NCBI RefSeq assembly: GCF_029167105.1
Contig: NZ_JARFML010000002.1
Coordinates: 186,001-250,000, forward strand
DNA: 64,000 nt
DNA from: Bradyrhizobium yuanmingense
Lineage (GTDB): Bacteria; Pseudomonadota; Alphaproteobacteria; Rhizobiales; Xanthobacteraceae
Direction of reading: 5' to 3'
Under the pieces are notes generated by a model, which did no database searches, had not been told where the DNA came from, and was given only the letters and a program-made list of their open reading frames with translations. Of the stretch, positions 8,815 to 16,677 are shown one piece after another (position 1 is the first letter of the stretch; each line of letters starts with the position of its first letter). The translations under genes and the position numbers were made by a program.

Positions 8815-9225
8815 TCAAAGTGCGCGCGCAGCATCGCACGCCTCCCTGTCATGCCTTCGCCACGGCCATCGCCCCTCGATTTCAATCTGAAGCGAGAAGC
8901 TCAGGAACGTCCGGATCACGATGATCAATGCCAGGACGACGAGCCGGTCCAACGACGGCACGATCGCGACCATCCCGATGATGTCGGCGGCAATCAGAAA
9001 TTCGAGGCCGAGCAGGATGCCGCGACCAAGATTGGCGCGATAGGACCGAAATGCATCGGCAGGCGCACCGCCTCGCATCCCGTTCAACGACCAGACCGTC
9101 GCAGCAACCACCCCGCCGACGATCACCACCACCCCAAGCAGCTCGATCATCGAGGCGGTCCAGTGCAGGCCGTGCAGAACGACGCCCCGAATCTCTTCCG
9201 TGAAGATGGGCTCGGAATTGATCAT
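8815..9225 (-). CDS. DUF1622-family membrane protein
   Basis: 136 aa from an ATG that overlaps the opgC stop as ATGA, so translation is probably coupled. Three hydrophobic segments lie near residues 25-48, 70-90 and 95-112, and the motif RANLGRGILLGLEFLIAAD is typical of DUF1622. The function is unknown. The tail after the last helix is short and charged. Confidence 0.8.
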   Translation of the reverse strand: MINSEPIFTEEIRGVVLHGLHWTASMIELLGVVVIVGGVVAATVWSLNGMRGGAPADAFRSYRANLGRGILLGLEFLIAADIIGMVAIVPSLDRLVVLALIIVIRTFLSFSLQIEIEGRWPWRRHDREACDAARAL

Positions 9226-10457
9226 CCGCCCACCTCCTGGGCCGAGCGGCTCCTGTCGACGCGCTTCGACCACGTCCGGTAATAGGCGATGATCGTCATC
9301 ATCCACAGACCCGCCGCACCGACGATCAGCTGCGCCCATATTCCATCGGACCCGGACTCGAGCACGAAATGCGCGACGAAGGACAGGAACAGGCCGACAC
9401 AAAACACCGACAGCGACTGCTGGCCGCATCTGATCAAAGGTTGCAGGAGCGGCGACTTGAGACCCGGCCAGTCGATCGGAATGAGCCGGACGACGATGAG
9501 CATCAGGCTGACCAGATGGATGACGCGATAGGGCGCCAGATTGGTCTTGTCGTTCGGGATGAAGATCGCAGCGAGCCCATCGGGGACGGAATCGCGTAGT
9601 CCCGGGATGCGTTCAGACAGCGTCACGATGAGCGCAAAGAGCAGGACGGCACAGCTGAAGGCAAGCGCAGTGCGGGACGACAGCAGCCAGCGGTTCGCAG
9701 CCGCCCCTCCCAAGGCCAGCCAGGCGCCGAAGACGAACAGCAATTGCCAGGCGAACGGATTGAAGTACCAGACTCCAGCCGGATAGGAGGGCAAATTCCA
9801 TCCGTAATGGCGGGCCGCCAGATACAAAGCGATCGAGCCGATCATCACCGCATTGCGCCAGCGCAGCATGACCCACAGCACGGCGGGGAACGCCGCCATC
9901 AGCACGATATAGAGCGGCAGCACGTCGAGATTGAGCGGCTTGAACTTGAGGATCAGGCCCTGTGCGAGCGTCTCGACCGGAAAATTCATGAGCGGCGCGA
10001 CGTTGAACTGGTCCATCAGATGAAGATCGTCGTACCTGTGCGCGACGTAGTGCACGGCGGTGAGATAGACGAAGAACAACAGCAGGTGAGCGACGTAGAG
10101 CTGCCACACCCGCCGCAGCAGCCGGGTTGCTCCGATGACGAAGCCACGCTCCATCATCATCGCGCCGAACACGAAGGTCGCGGTATAGCCGGAGATCAGC
10201 ACGAACAGATCGGCGCCGTCGCTGAAGCCGTAGTTGCGCGTCGTGAACCAGACCAGCGCGGAATCCGGAATGTGCCCGAGAAAGATCAGCCAATTGGCGA
10301 GCCCGCGAAACAGATCGAGACGCAGATCGCGCTGCGGCACGACCAGCACGGATCTGGTCGTGATCGTCTCCCACAGCCGACGACGCAACAGCAGCACAGC
10401 TTGCAGGGGCTGCGCGGGGTCGTTAACCGTCTCTTCAGTCAACTGCACGTTCTCCAC
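9222..10457 (-). CDS. opgC: OpgC-domain acyltransferase-like membrane protein
   Basis: 411 aa starting at a GTG. About ten membrane segments include the OpgC hallmark region near residues 45-95 (RLDLFRGLANW, IPDSALVWFTTRNYGFSDGADLFVLISGY). The best-studied member succinylates osmoregulated periplasmic glucans, so modification of periplasmic glucans is the likely role. It heads the minus-strand group and overlaps the DUF1622 gene by 4 nt. Its link to the redox genes downstream is positional only. Confidence 0.85.
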   Translation of the reverse strand: MENVQLTEETVNDPAQPLQAVLLLRRRLWETITTRSVLVVPQRDLRLDLFRGLANWLIFLGHIPDSALVWFTTRNYGFSDGADLFVLISGYTATFVFGAMMMERGFVIGATRLLRRVWQLYVAHLLLFFVYLTAVHYVAHRYDDLHLMDQFNVAPLMNFPVETLAQGLILKFKPLNLDVLPLYIVLMAAFPAVLWVMLRWRNAVMIGSIALYLAARHYGWNLPSYPAGVWYFNPFAWQLLFVFGAWLALGGAAANRWLLSSRTALAFSCAVLLFALIVTLSERIPGLRDSVPDGLAAIFIPNDKTNLAPYRVIHLVSLMLIVVRLIPIDWPGLKSPLLQPLIRCGQQSLSVFCVGLFLSFVAHFVLESGSDGIWAQLIVGAAGLWMMTIIAYYRTWSKRVDRSRSAQEVGG

Positions 10458-10912
10458 CCTACGATCGGCATTTCGGGTCGCAACCTCGTCGCCGCTCGTT
10501 CGCCCACGCTAGGCTGCGTCGATGTTGCCGGCTTGACGGACATCAAACTCGATCGACGCACCAGCCAAATCTTTTTGTGATTCAATCGCGTAATGAATCG
10601 AGACGGATCTCGTCACCGAGCGGAACATCACCCGCCGACGACTGCCTGGCCCGCCCGGCGACGCGTCGAGGACATTGCGCAGGAGCGCCGAATTCGGGCG
10701 TCGGCTTGAGATTTTTTTTCCTGTAAGAAGCTCGCCGCTTCCCGTCGCCTGCGGCAACTCGGCGAGTCTTCGCGTCTAAGCACGCCGGCATGCACATCGG
10801 CACATTGATCTTGCTCAACCCTGACGATCACGCTTCGAGTTTGGTTACGGCTAGATCAAGCCACCGGGACTTGATTGGCACCAACTCGACAAGATCGAAC
10901 AGGAGAAACCAA
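10458..10912. other. Divergent intergenic region between opgC and a small secreted-protein gene
   Basis: 455 nt with no convincing gene. It must hold the promoters of the minus-strand opgC group and the plus-strand small gene. A GATTCA/TGAATC inverted repeat with a 9-nt spacer lies at 10579-10599, about 120 nt before opgC, and a CTCGCCG/CGGCGAG pair lies at 10731-10766. Neither could be tied to a known regulator. Confidence 0.45.
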
Positions 10913-11167
10913 ATGAGTCACCGTAAGCTGATCATCGCAGCCGCGATCATGTCCTTCGTCGCGCTGCCTGCGATGGCGCAGAAGAGCGCGACCGACGAGA
11001 AGAACGGCCACCACTATTCTGGCGGACCGAAGACCGAGGTCCCCCATCACATGGGCAAGAAGGAAAAAGACGGTGGATCGACCAGCGGATCCGGCGGCAG
11101 CCACCATTATGGCGGCGGGCCGAAGTCGGAAGTCCCGCACCACACCGGCGCGAAGAAGCCGCAATGA
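10913..11167 (+). CDS. Small secreted protein with two His/Gly/Pro repeats
   Basis: 84 aa. The ATG at 10913 follows an AGGAG site, and the first 23 residues form a signal peptide ending LPAMAQ. The mature part holds two copies of an about 18-residue unit, HHYSGGPKTEVPHHMGKK and HHYGGGPKSEVPHHTGAKK, separated by a Gly/Ser linker. The paired HH motifs could bind metal ions. No family was recognised. Confidence 0.75.
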   Translation: MSHRKLIIAAAIMSFVALPAMAQKSATDEKNGHHYSGGPKTEVPHHMGKKEKDGGSTSGSGGSHHYGGGPKSEVPHHTGAKKPQ

Positions 11168-11236
11168 GCCTCGCGCGGTGATCGCGCCGCTTGCCGCGGC
11201 CGTGATCCCGCCCCGAAACGACGCTGCAAACGAAAT

Positions 11237-11266
11237 CGCCCGGAAGCGGTCCTCCGCTCCCGGGCG
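11237..11266 (-). terminator. Stem-loop downstream of ctpA, probable terminator
   Basis: Two 13-nt arms pair with one G-U on the minus strand around a 4-nt loop, 27 nt past the ctpA stop. A weak T-rich stretch (ATTTCGTTT) follows on the minus strand. It lies between convergent genes and may act on both. Confidence 0.6.
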
Positions 11267-11292
11267 AAACATGATCCGGAACGTCGTAAGAT

Positions 11293-12627
11293 CTAGTTCG
11301 GCACTGCAGACTTCGTCGCTGGCTTGGCAGCGACGGCATTTGCCGTAACGCCGTGGAGGAAGTCGTAGGCTGCGTGCAGAGCCTTATCGTCCTTCTCTTC
11401 CGGCGGAACGTAGGACTGCGATCCGGTCTGCTCTGTGCCGTCGGCCGACAGATGCCCGCGCATCTGGGATTCCGCCATGGTGTCCATCCGCCCCTTCAGC
11501 TCGGGCGGCACGTCCTGGAGGATCTCGATGTCGGGCGCGATGCCCTGGGCCTGGATCGAGCGGCCCGACGGCGTGTAGTAGCGCGCCGTGGTCAGCGCCA
11601 GCGCGCCATTGCCGGAGCCGAGCGGAATGATGGTCTGCACCGAGCCCTTGCCGAACGATCGCGTGCCGATCAACGTAGCGCGCTTGTGGTCGTGCAGCGC
11701 ACCGGCAACGATCTCCGAGGCCGAGGCCGAGCCGCCGTTGATCAGCACCACGATCGGCTTGCCTTTGGTGAGGTCGCCGCCATGGGCGGTAAAGCGCTGG
11801 GTTTCTTCCGGACTGCGGCCGCGGGTCGAAACGACCTCGCCGCGCTGCAGGAAGGCGCTCGACACCGACACGGCCTGGTCGAGCAGGCCGCCCGGATTGT
11901 TGCGCAGATCAACCACGTAGCCGGCGAGCTTCTCCGGCGGGACCTGCTTGGAGACCGAGGCGATCGCCTTCTTCAGGCCGTCGGTGGTCTGCTCGTTGAA
12001 CGAGGTGATGCGGATATAGCCGATGTCGCCGTTCTCGACGCGGAAGCGCACCGGACGCACATGGATGATCTCGCGCGTGATCGCAACTTCGAGCGGCGCA
12101 TCCGCGCCCTTGCGGATGATGGTCAGCTTGGTCTTGGTGTCGACCGGTCCCTTCATCTTGTTGACCGCCTGCTCGAGCGTCATGCCCTGCACGGCCTCGC
12201 CGTCGATCTTGCCGATGAGGTCGCCGGACATGATGCCGGCCTTCGAGGCCGGCGTGTCGTCGATCGGCGAGACGACCTTGACGAGGCCATCCTCCATGGT
12301 GACCTCGATGCCGAGCCCGCCGAACTCGCCGGAGGTGGTCTCCTGCATCTCGGTCCAGGACTTGGCGTTCATGTAGCGCGAATGGGGGTCGAGCGAGGTC
12401 ACCATGCCGGTGATCGCGCCCTCGATCAGCTTGGCATTGTCCGGCTTCTCGACATAGCTGGCCTTGACCCGCTCGAACACCGCGCCGAACAGATTGAGCT
12501 GGGCATAGGCATCATTCGCGTTCACTGCCGCCCGCGCCGCCCATACGCCGCCCTGCGGGCTGGCTATCAGAAGGGTCAGGCACGCTCCCGTGAGCGCGCC
12601 CAGGGGGAACAGCAGGGTTTTACGCAT
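11293..12627 (-). CDS. ctpA: C-terminal processing peptidase, S41 family
   Basis: 444 aa with an N-terminal signal/anchor (MRKTLLFPLGALTGACLTLL). A PDZ domain near residues 90-175 (GLGIEVTMEDGLVKVVSP) precedes the S41 catalytic domain, where the Ser sits in GGSASASEI and the Lys in RSFGKGSVQT. The Ser/Lys pair and length fit Ctp/Prc periplasmic proteases that trim envelope proteins. In rhizobia the gene usually sits near cell-envelope peptidase genes, but here it stands alone. Confidence 0.93.
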   Translation of the reverse strand: MRKTLLFPLGALTGACLTLLIASPQGGVWAARAAVNANDAYAQLNLFGAVFERVKASYVEKPDNAKLIEGAITGMVTSLDPHSRYMNAKSWTEMQETTSGEFGGLGIEVTMEDGLVKVVSPIDDTPASKAGIMSGDLIGKIDGEAVQGMTLEQAVNKMKGPVDTKTKLTIIRKGADAPLEVAITREIIHVRPVRFRVENGDIGYIRITSFNEQTTDGLKKAIASVSKQVPPEKLAGYVVDLRNNPGGLLDQAVSVSSAFLQRGEVVSTRGRSPEETQRFTAHGGDLTKGKPIVVLINGGSASASEIVAGALHDHKRATLIGTRSFGKGSVQTIIPLGSGNGALALTTARYYTPSGRSIQAQGIAPDIEILQDVPPELKGRMDTMAESQMRGHLSADGTEQTGSQSYVPPEEKDDKALHAAYDFLHGVTANAVAAKPATKSAVPN

Positions 12628-12928
12628 GAAGGTGCCTTTTGCTTGGCGTTTCTCTTGAGGCCGGGAGACGCCATGCAAATGGCGATCCAGTCCATCTCTC
12701 ACAATACCATTCCGGTTTCTTCAAGGCCGGGATGCCACGCTGGCGGGTACACCGAAGAAATCCCTTCGCCTTGGCCTAAACTTTTGGCAACGTTTCGAAA
12801 CTGTTTCGAAGCAACACGACACCGGTCGGGCCGCCCACGCTTCGCAGCTATGCGATTTTAGGATGGTTTTGGAGGGCCGGACGCGATAGGCGATGGCGAC
12901 AAGACTTCAAATTCTCGGGAGGACAACA
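12628..12928. other. Divergent promoter region of ctpA and the hydroxy-acid dehydrogenase gene
   Basis: 301 nt between two divergent genes. A direct repeat of GTTTCGAA at 12792-12799 and 12803-12810 has an 11-nt period, about one helical turn, and sits about 120 nt before the plus-strand gene. It could be a regulator site. No small gene was found. Confidence 0.45.
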
Positions 12929-14062
12929 ATGAATGAAGCGCCCCGCATCCGGCCGGAACGGAACGTCGAGCTCGGCGCCAGCGACGAGCCGTTCCAGAAC
13001 CTGCACGAGTTCATCCGGAAGGCGCGCGCCAACCTCAACCAGAATGCCTGGGACTACATCGTCGGCGCCGCCGAGACCGAGACCACGATGCGGCGCAACC
13101 GCATGGCGCTCGACGAGATCGCCTTCCGCCCGCGCGTGCTGCGCGATGTGCGCAGGATCGATGGCAGCGTCGAGCAGTTCGGCCGCAGGCTGCGCCTGCC
13201 GGTGGTGCTGGCTCCCGTCGGCGCACTCGAGATCTTCGATCCGGATGGCGCGGCGAGCGTCGCGCGCGCTGCAGGCAGGTTCGGCGCGGCGCACATGCTG
13301 AGCTCGGTGTCCGAGCCCGGCCTCGAGACGACCGCCGAGGCTGCCCCCGATGCACTGCGTCTCTATCAGCTCTATGTCCGCGGCGACGATGCCTTCGTCG
13401 CCGATGTCGTCAGCCGGGCCGAGAAGAACGCCTATGCCGCCTTCTGCCTGACCGTCGACACCGCCCATTACAGCCGTCGTGAACGTGACATCGCCAAGCG
13501 CTACGTTCGCGAGAGCCGCCTGCGCGCCACCGGCGGCGATTTCCAGAAGGGCCTGGAGTGGCGGACCGTGAAGATGATCAAGGACACGTTCAAAATTCCG
13601 CTGATCCTCAAGGGTATCGCCACGGCCGAGGACGCGCAGATCGCGCTCGATCACGGCGTCGAGTGGATCTACGTCTCCAACCATGGCGGACGTCAGCTCG
13701 ACCACGGCCGCGGCGCCATGCACGTGCTGCCGGAGATCGTCGACGCCGTAAAGGGCCGCGCCAAGATCATGGTCGACGGCGGCTTCTGCCGCGGCACCGA
13801 CATCGTCAAGGCGATCGCGGCGGGCGCCGACCTCGTCGGCATCGGCCGGCTGCAATGCTGGGCGCTGGCGGCAGCCGGCGAGGCCGGCGTCGCGCGGATG
13901 CTGGAGTTGCTTGAAGACGAGGTGCTGCGCTGCCTCGGCCTTCTGGGCGCCACCTCATTCGCCGAGATCGACAAATCCTGCCTGCATCCGGCGACCGCCA
14001 CCAACGCACCCAGCGTGTTCAGCGCGTTCCCGCTGTTCGATCACGAGCCCTATCGTTACTGA
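12929..14062 (+). CDS. FMN-dependent alpha-hydroxy-acid dehydrogenase
   Basis: 377 aa, ATG preceded by GGGAGG. It has the fold of the L-lactate dehydrogenase/glycolate oxidase family. NAWDYIVGAAETETTMRRN is the usual N-terminal flavin region, LAPVGALE and YQLYVRGD line the FMN site, LKGI carries the FMN-contacting Lys, and SNHGGRQLD has the catalytic His and Arg. The phosphate-binding end is DGGFCRGTDIVKAIAAGA. It oxidises a 2-hydroxy acid such as lactate, but the substrate cannot be fixed. The next gene, a HAD hydrolase, follows after 27 nt and may be co-transcribed. Confidence 0.88.
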   Translation: MNEAPRIRPERNVELGASDEPFQNLHEFIRKARANLNQNAWDYIVGAAETETTMRRNRMALDEIAFRPRVLRDVRRIDGSVEQFGRRLRLPVVLAPVGALEIFDPDGAASVARAAGRFGAAHMLSSVSEPGLETTAEAAPDALRLYQLYVRGDDAFVADVVSRAEKNAYAAFCLTVDTAHYSRRERDIAKRYVRESRLRATGGDFQKGLEWRTVKMIKDTFKIPLILKGIATAEDAQIALDHGVEWIYVSNHGGRQLDHGRGAMHVLPEIVDAVKGRAKIMVDGGFCRGTDIVKAIAAGADLVGIGRLQCWALAAAGEAGVARMLELLEDEVLRCLGLLGATSFAEIDKSCLHPATATNAPSVFSAFPLFDHEPYRY

Positions 14063-14089
14063 CGCGCCTACTGAAGTGAAAAGGACGCA

Positions 14090-14713
14090 ATGACATCGCT
14101 CTCTCCCGGCAGCGCGGATGCGCTGCTGTTCGACCTCGGGCGCGTTGTGCTCGACATCGACTTTTCCAAGGCGATCGCCTGCTGGGCGGGACATGCCGGC
14201 TGCCAGCCCGAGGCCATCATCGCGCGCTATGTGCGTGACGAGGCCTACCGGTTGCACGAGATGGGCAAGATCAGCGATGCGGAGTATTTCGCCTCACTGC
14301 GGTCCTCGCTCGGGATCGGCATCTCGGATGCGCAATTCCTGGAAGGCTGGAACGCGATCTTCGCCGGCGAGATGCCTGATATCGCCGAGCTGCTGCCGCG
14401 CGCGGCGAAGCAGATGCCGCTCTACGCCTTCTCCAACACCAATCGGCCGCACGTCGACTATTTCTCGAAGGAATATGCCGGTCTGCTCGGCCATTTCCGC
14501 GAGCTCTATCTGTCCTCCAGCATCGGCCTGCGCAAGCCGGATGCCGAGGCCTTCGACCATGTTGTCGCGGCCATCGGCGTGCCGGCCGAGCGCATCGTAT
14601 TCTTCGATGACCTCGCCGAGAACATCGAGGGAGCACGGGCGCGCGGCTTGACCGCCGTGCATGTCACCTCGCCGCTCGATGTCGGGAACGCATTGAAAGC
14701 ACTGGGTATCTGA
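14090..14713 (+). CDS. HAD-superfamily hydrolase, YihX-like
   Basis: 207 aa. HAD motif I is LLFDLGRVVLDID, motif II is YAFSNTN, the motif III Lys is in GLRKPDAEAF, and motif IV is FFDDLAENIEGA. The DLGxVVxDID form and the ENI segment match the YihX (alpha-glucose-1-phosphate phosphatase) branch of small sugar-phosphate phosphatases. The true substrate is unknown. Confidence 0.85.
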   Translation: MTSLSPGSADALLFDLGRVVLDIDFSKAIACWAGHAGCQPEAIIARYVRDEAYRLHEMGKISDAEYFASLRSSLGIGISDAQFLEGWNAIFAGEMPDIAELLPRAAKQMPLYAFSNTNRPHVDYFSKEYAGLLGHFRELYLSSSIGLRKPDAEAFDHVVAAIGVPAERIVFFDDLAENIEGARARGLTAVHVTSPLDVGNALKALGI

Positions 14714-14740
14714 GCCGCGGAAAGCCCGGAGCGCGCTCAC

Positions 14741-14811
14741 TTCCCGGAACAAAACTCGCTGAAAATGTGGAACCCGCTCACTTTGTGCATTTTTATACAG
14801 AGTTCCGGGAA
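14741..14811. repeat. Pair of inverted TTCCCGGAAC-type sites
   Basis: TTCCCGGAAC at 14741-14750 is exactly mirrored by GTTCCGGGAA at 14802-14811, 51 nt apart. Each arm is itself an imperfect palindrome (TTCC-N-GGAA). A CGCTCACTT-like segment is also repeated (around 14734 and 14775). The region sits between the HAD gene and the small gene at 14871 and looks regulatory. Confidence 0.55.
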
Positions 14812-14826
14812 CGGAATACCACCTTT

Positions 14827-14842
14827 CGGACTCATGAGTCCG
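14827..14842. repeat. Perfect 16-nt palindrome before a small gene
   Basis: The sequence CGGACTCATGAGTCCG is identical to its reverse complement. It lies 28 nt upstream of the GTG proposed as start of the next small gene. It could be an operator or a cruciform; no regulator could be assigned. Confidence 0.6.
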
Positions 14843-14870
14843 TTGGGACTTCTACATTGGACTGATCGAC

Positions 14871-15074
14871 GTGCTGGGCAAGACCTATCTCACCAAGCAG
14901 GCTTCGCTCCTGCTCGAATTCGCCAGAACCACCTCGGATTCTGACCTCTCCGCCAAGCTGATCAGCAAGGCCGCCGACCTGAAATCCCAGGCCGATCCGC
15001 TGCCCGACAAGGATCAGGGGCCCAAGCCGCCCGACGTCGCGGACATCGGCCCGGGCGATCCGACGGGGCGTTGA
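14871..15074 (+). CDS. Small hypothetical protein, helical then Pro/Asp-rich
   Basis: 67 aa from a GTG. The first 45 residues look helical (LTKQASLLLEFARTTSDS), and the tail is rich in Pro and Asp (KDQGPKPPDVADIGPGD). The reading frame stays protein-like (WDFYIGLID) for about 12 codons upstream of the GTG, yet no standard ATG is available there, so the true start is uncertain. No family was recognised. A tiny membrane-protein frame follows after 3 nt. Confidence 0.6.
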   Translation: MLGKTYLTKQASLLLEFARTTSDSDLSAKLISKAADLKSQADPLPDKDQGPKPPDVADIGPGDPTGR

Positions 15075-15077
15075 ACG

Positions 15078-15170
15078 ATGCTGGCCGTGGCGCTCGTCAT
15101 TCTCGTCCTTGCCATGGCAATCCTCGTTCCGGTCTGTCTCGCCTTCCGCATCATGCCGCGGCGGAGTTGA
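15078..15170 (+). CDS. Putative 30-residue membrane microprotein
   Basis: An ATG three nucleotides after the previous stop opens a 30-codon frame. It encodes one hydrophobic helix (VALVILVLAMAILVPVCLA) followed by a positive end (FRIMPRRS), the layout of a single-pass membrane miniprotein with its C terminus inside. The close spacing suggests co-translation with the preceding small gene. No homologue was recognised and the frame is short, so confidence is moderate. Confidence 0.5.
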   Translation: MLAVALVILVLAMAILVPVCLAFRIMPRRS

Positions 15171-15262
15171 GCCGACCTCCTCCACCCCGGGATCACGCAG
15201 GATAAATCATCCCGCGTGCTGCTTTGCCTCACGCCTGCACTCGGCTAGAACTCTCGCCGCCC

Positions 15263-16501
15263 ATGACTGATGTGCTCAGCAGGAGTTCGCCCGTGGCCCT
15301 GATGCCGGTTTCTGACGCGCTTGCCGCGGTGCTGGCCGGCGCCGAGCCGCTGGCTGAACAGACGGTTTGCCTCGACGAGGCCTACCATCGTGTGCTCTCC
15401 CGCGATGTCGCGGCACGGCGCACGCAGCCGCCGGAGGCGATGTCGGCGATGGACGGCTATGCCGTGCGCACGGCCGACGCGGCAAACGACTCGAGGTTGA
15501 CCGTCGTCGGCGAGGTCGCGGCGGGTCGGCCGTTCGCGGGAAGCGTCGGCCCCGGCGAAGCCGTGCGGATCTTCACCGGCGGCGTCGTTCCCGACGGCGC
15601 CGATGCCGTCGTGATCCAGGAGGACACGGCTGCCGACGGCAAACATGTCACGATCAAGGAAGCCGCCATTTTCGGCCGCCACATCCGCCCTGCAGGCGTC
15701 GACTTCCGCGAAGGCGACGTGCTGCTGCGCAAGGGAATCCGCCTCACCGAGCGCGATCTCGCCCTCGCCGCCGGAATGAATCATCCGCATCTCGCCGTGA
15801 TCCGCCGCCCGAAGGTCGCGATTCTCGCCAGCGGCGACGAGCTCGTGATGCCGGGCACCACGCCCGGTCGCGGCCAGATCGTCTATTCCAACGGCTATGC
15901 CCTGCATGCGCTCGCCCGCAGCGAGGGCGCCGAGACCATCGACCTTGGAATTGCCGCCGATACGCTGGAGGCGACGTCCGCCGGCATCCGCCGCGCGCGC
16001 GAGAGCGGCGCCGACATCCTGATCACGACCGGCGGTGCCTCGGTCGGCGACCACGACCTGGTCCAGCAGGCGCTCAAGGGGGAAGGCATCGCGATGGCGT
16101 TCTGGAAGATCGCGATCCGGCCGGGCAAGCCGATGATGCACGGTCGACTAGGCGCGATGCGCGTGATCGGCCTACCCGGCAATCCCGTGTCGTCCTACGT
16201 GTGCGCCTTCCTGTTCATGGTGCCCTTGATTCGCGCCCTGTCGGGCCGTTCAGCGATTCATCATCAGCGCGAGCACGCCGTGCTGGGCCGCGACCTCGCC
16301 GCCAACGACCAGCGCGAGGACTATCTGCGTGCGCGGCTGGAGGTGCGCGACGACGGCACGCGCGTCGCCCTTCCCGTCAGCCACCAGGACTCCTCCCTGC
16401 TTGCGAATCTCGCTGCGGCACAGGTACTTCTGGTGCGCGCACCGTTCGCGCCGAAGGCCGAGGCCGGCACGCCTTGCGAGGTGCTCCGGCTGCCCGTCTG
16501 A
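15263..16501 (+). CDS. moeA: Molybdopterin molybdenumtransferase MoeA
   Basis: 412 aa, the usual length. It inserts molybdate into adenylated molybdopterin in Mo-cofactor synthesis. Recognisable segments are SAMDGYAVR and RIFTGGVVPDGADAVV in the N-terminal half, SNGYALHALA and TTGGASVGDHDLV in the MogA-like domain, and PGKPMMHGR plus GLPGNPVSSYV. The ATG at 15263 was chosen over an in-frame start 39 nt upstream. moeA is followed by lexA, an order I recall from Bradyrhizobiaceae. Confidence 0.93.
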   Translation: MTDVLSRSSPVALMPVSDALAAVLAGAEPLAEQTVCLDEAYHRVLSRDVAARRTQPPEAMSAMDGYAVRTADAANDSRLTVVGEVAAGRPFAGSVGPGEAVRIFTGGVVPDGADAVVIQEDTAADGKHVTIKEAAIFGRHIRPAGVDFREGDVLLRKGIRLTERDLALAAGMNHPHLAVIRRPKVAILASGDELVMPGTTPGRGQIVYSNGYALHALARSEGAETIDLGIAADTLEATSAGIRRARESGADILITTGGASVGDHDLVQQALKGEGIAMAFWKIAIRPGKPMMHGRLGAMRVIGLPGNPVSSYVCAFLFMVPLIRALSGRSAIHHQREHAVLGRDLAANDQREDYLRARLEVRDDGTRVALPVSHQDSSLLANLAAAQVLLVRAPFAPKAEAGTPCEVLRLPV

Positions 16502-16562
16502 GCGGCCCAGCCACACGCATTCCGCGAGTTTGGCCGCATTCACCATAAATTAAGCAGTTGCG

Positions 16563-16577
16563 GAACACATATCGAAC
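16563..16577. promoter_or_regulatory. LexA-binding SOS box of the alphaproteobacterial type
   Basis: GAAC-N7-GAAC, the reverse complement of the alphaproteobacterial GTTC-N7-GTTC box, lies about 100 nt before the lexA start. The match is perfect in all eight defining bases. It should mediate autorepression of lexA. Confidence 0.85.
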
Positions 16578-16588
16578 ATATAGTGTCC

Positions 16589-16603
16589 GTTCATGATTTG
16601 TTT
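16589..16603. promoter_or_regulatory. Second, imperfect SOS-box-like site
   Basis: GTTC-N7-GTTT differs from the box consensus only in the last base. It starts 26 nt after the first box begins and lies in the opposite orientation. It may be a weaker second LexA site. Confidence 0.45.
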
Positions 16604-16677
16604 CGAGGATGTAGCGGCTTATTGCCGACTTCATCGTCTCGGAATCGAACGACATCAACCGGGGGACTTTGGTCGAG

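Noticed and set aside
10731..10766. CTCGCCG/CGGCGAG hairpin considered as a terminator
   Set aside because: The T-run lies before, not after, the stem on the plus strand, and the minus strand has A residues there.
11353..12861. A 502-codon plus-strand frame opposite ctpA
   Set aside because: Antisense shadow of a complete S41 peptidase gene.
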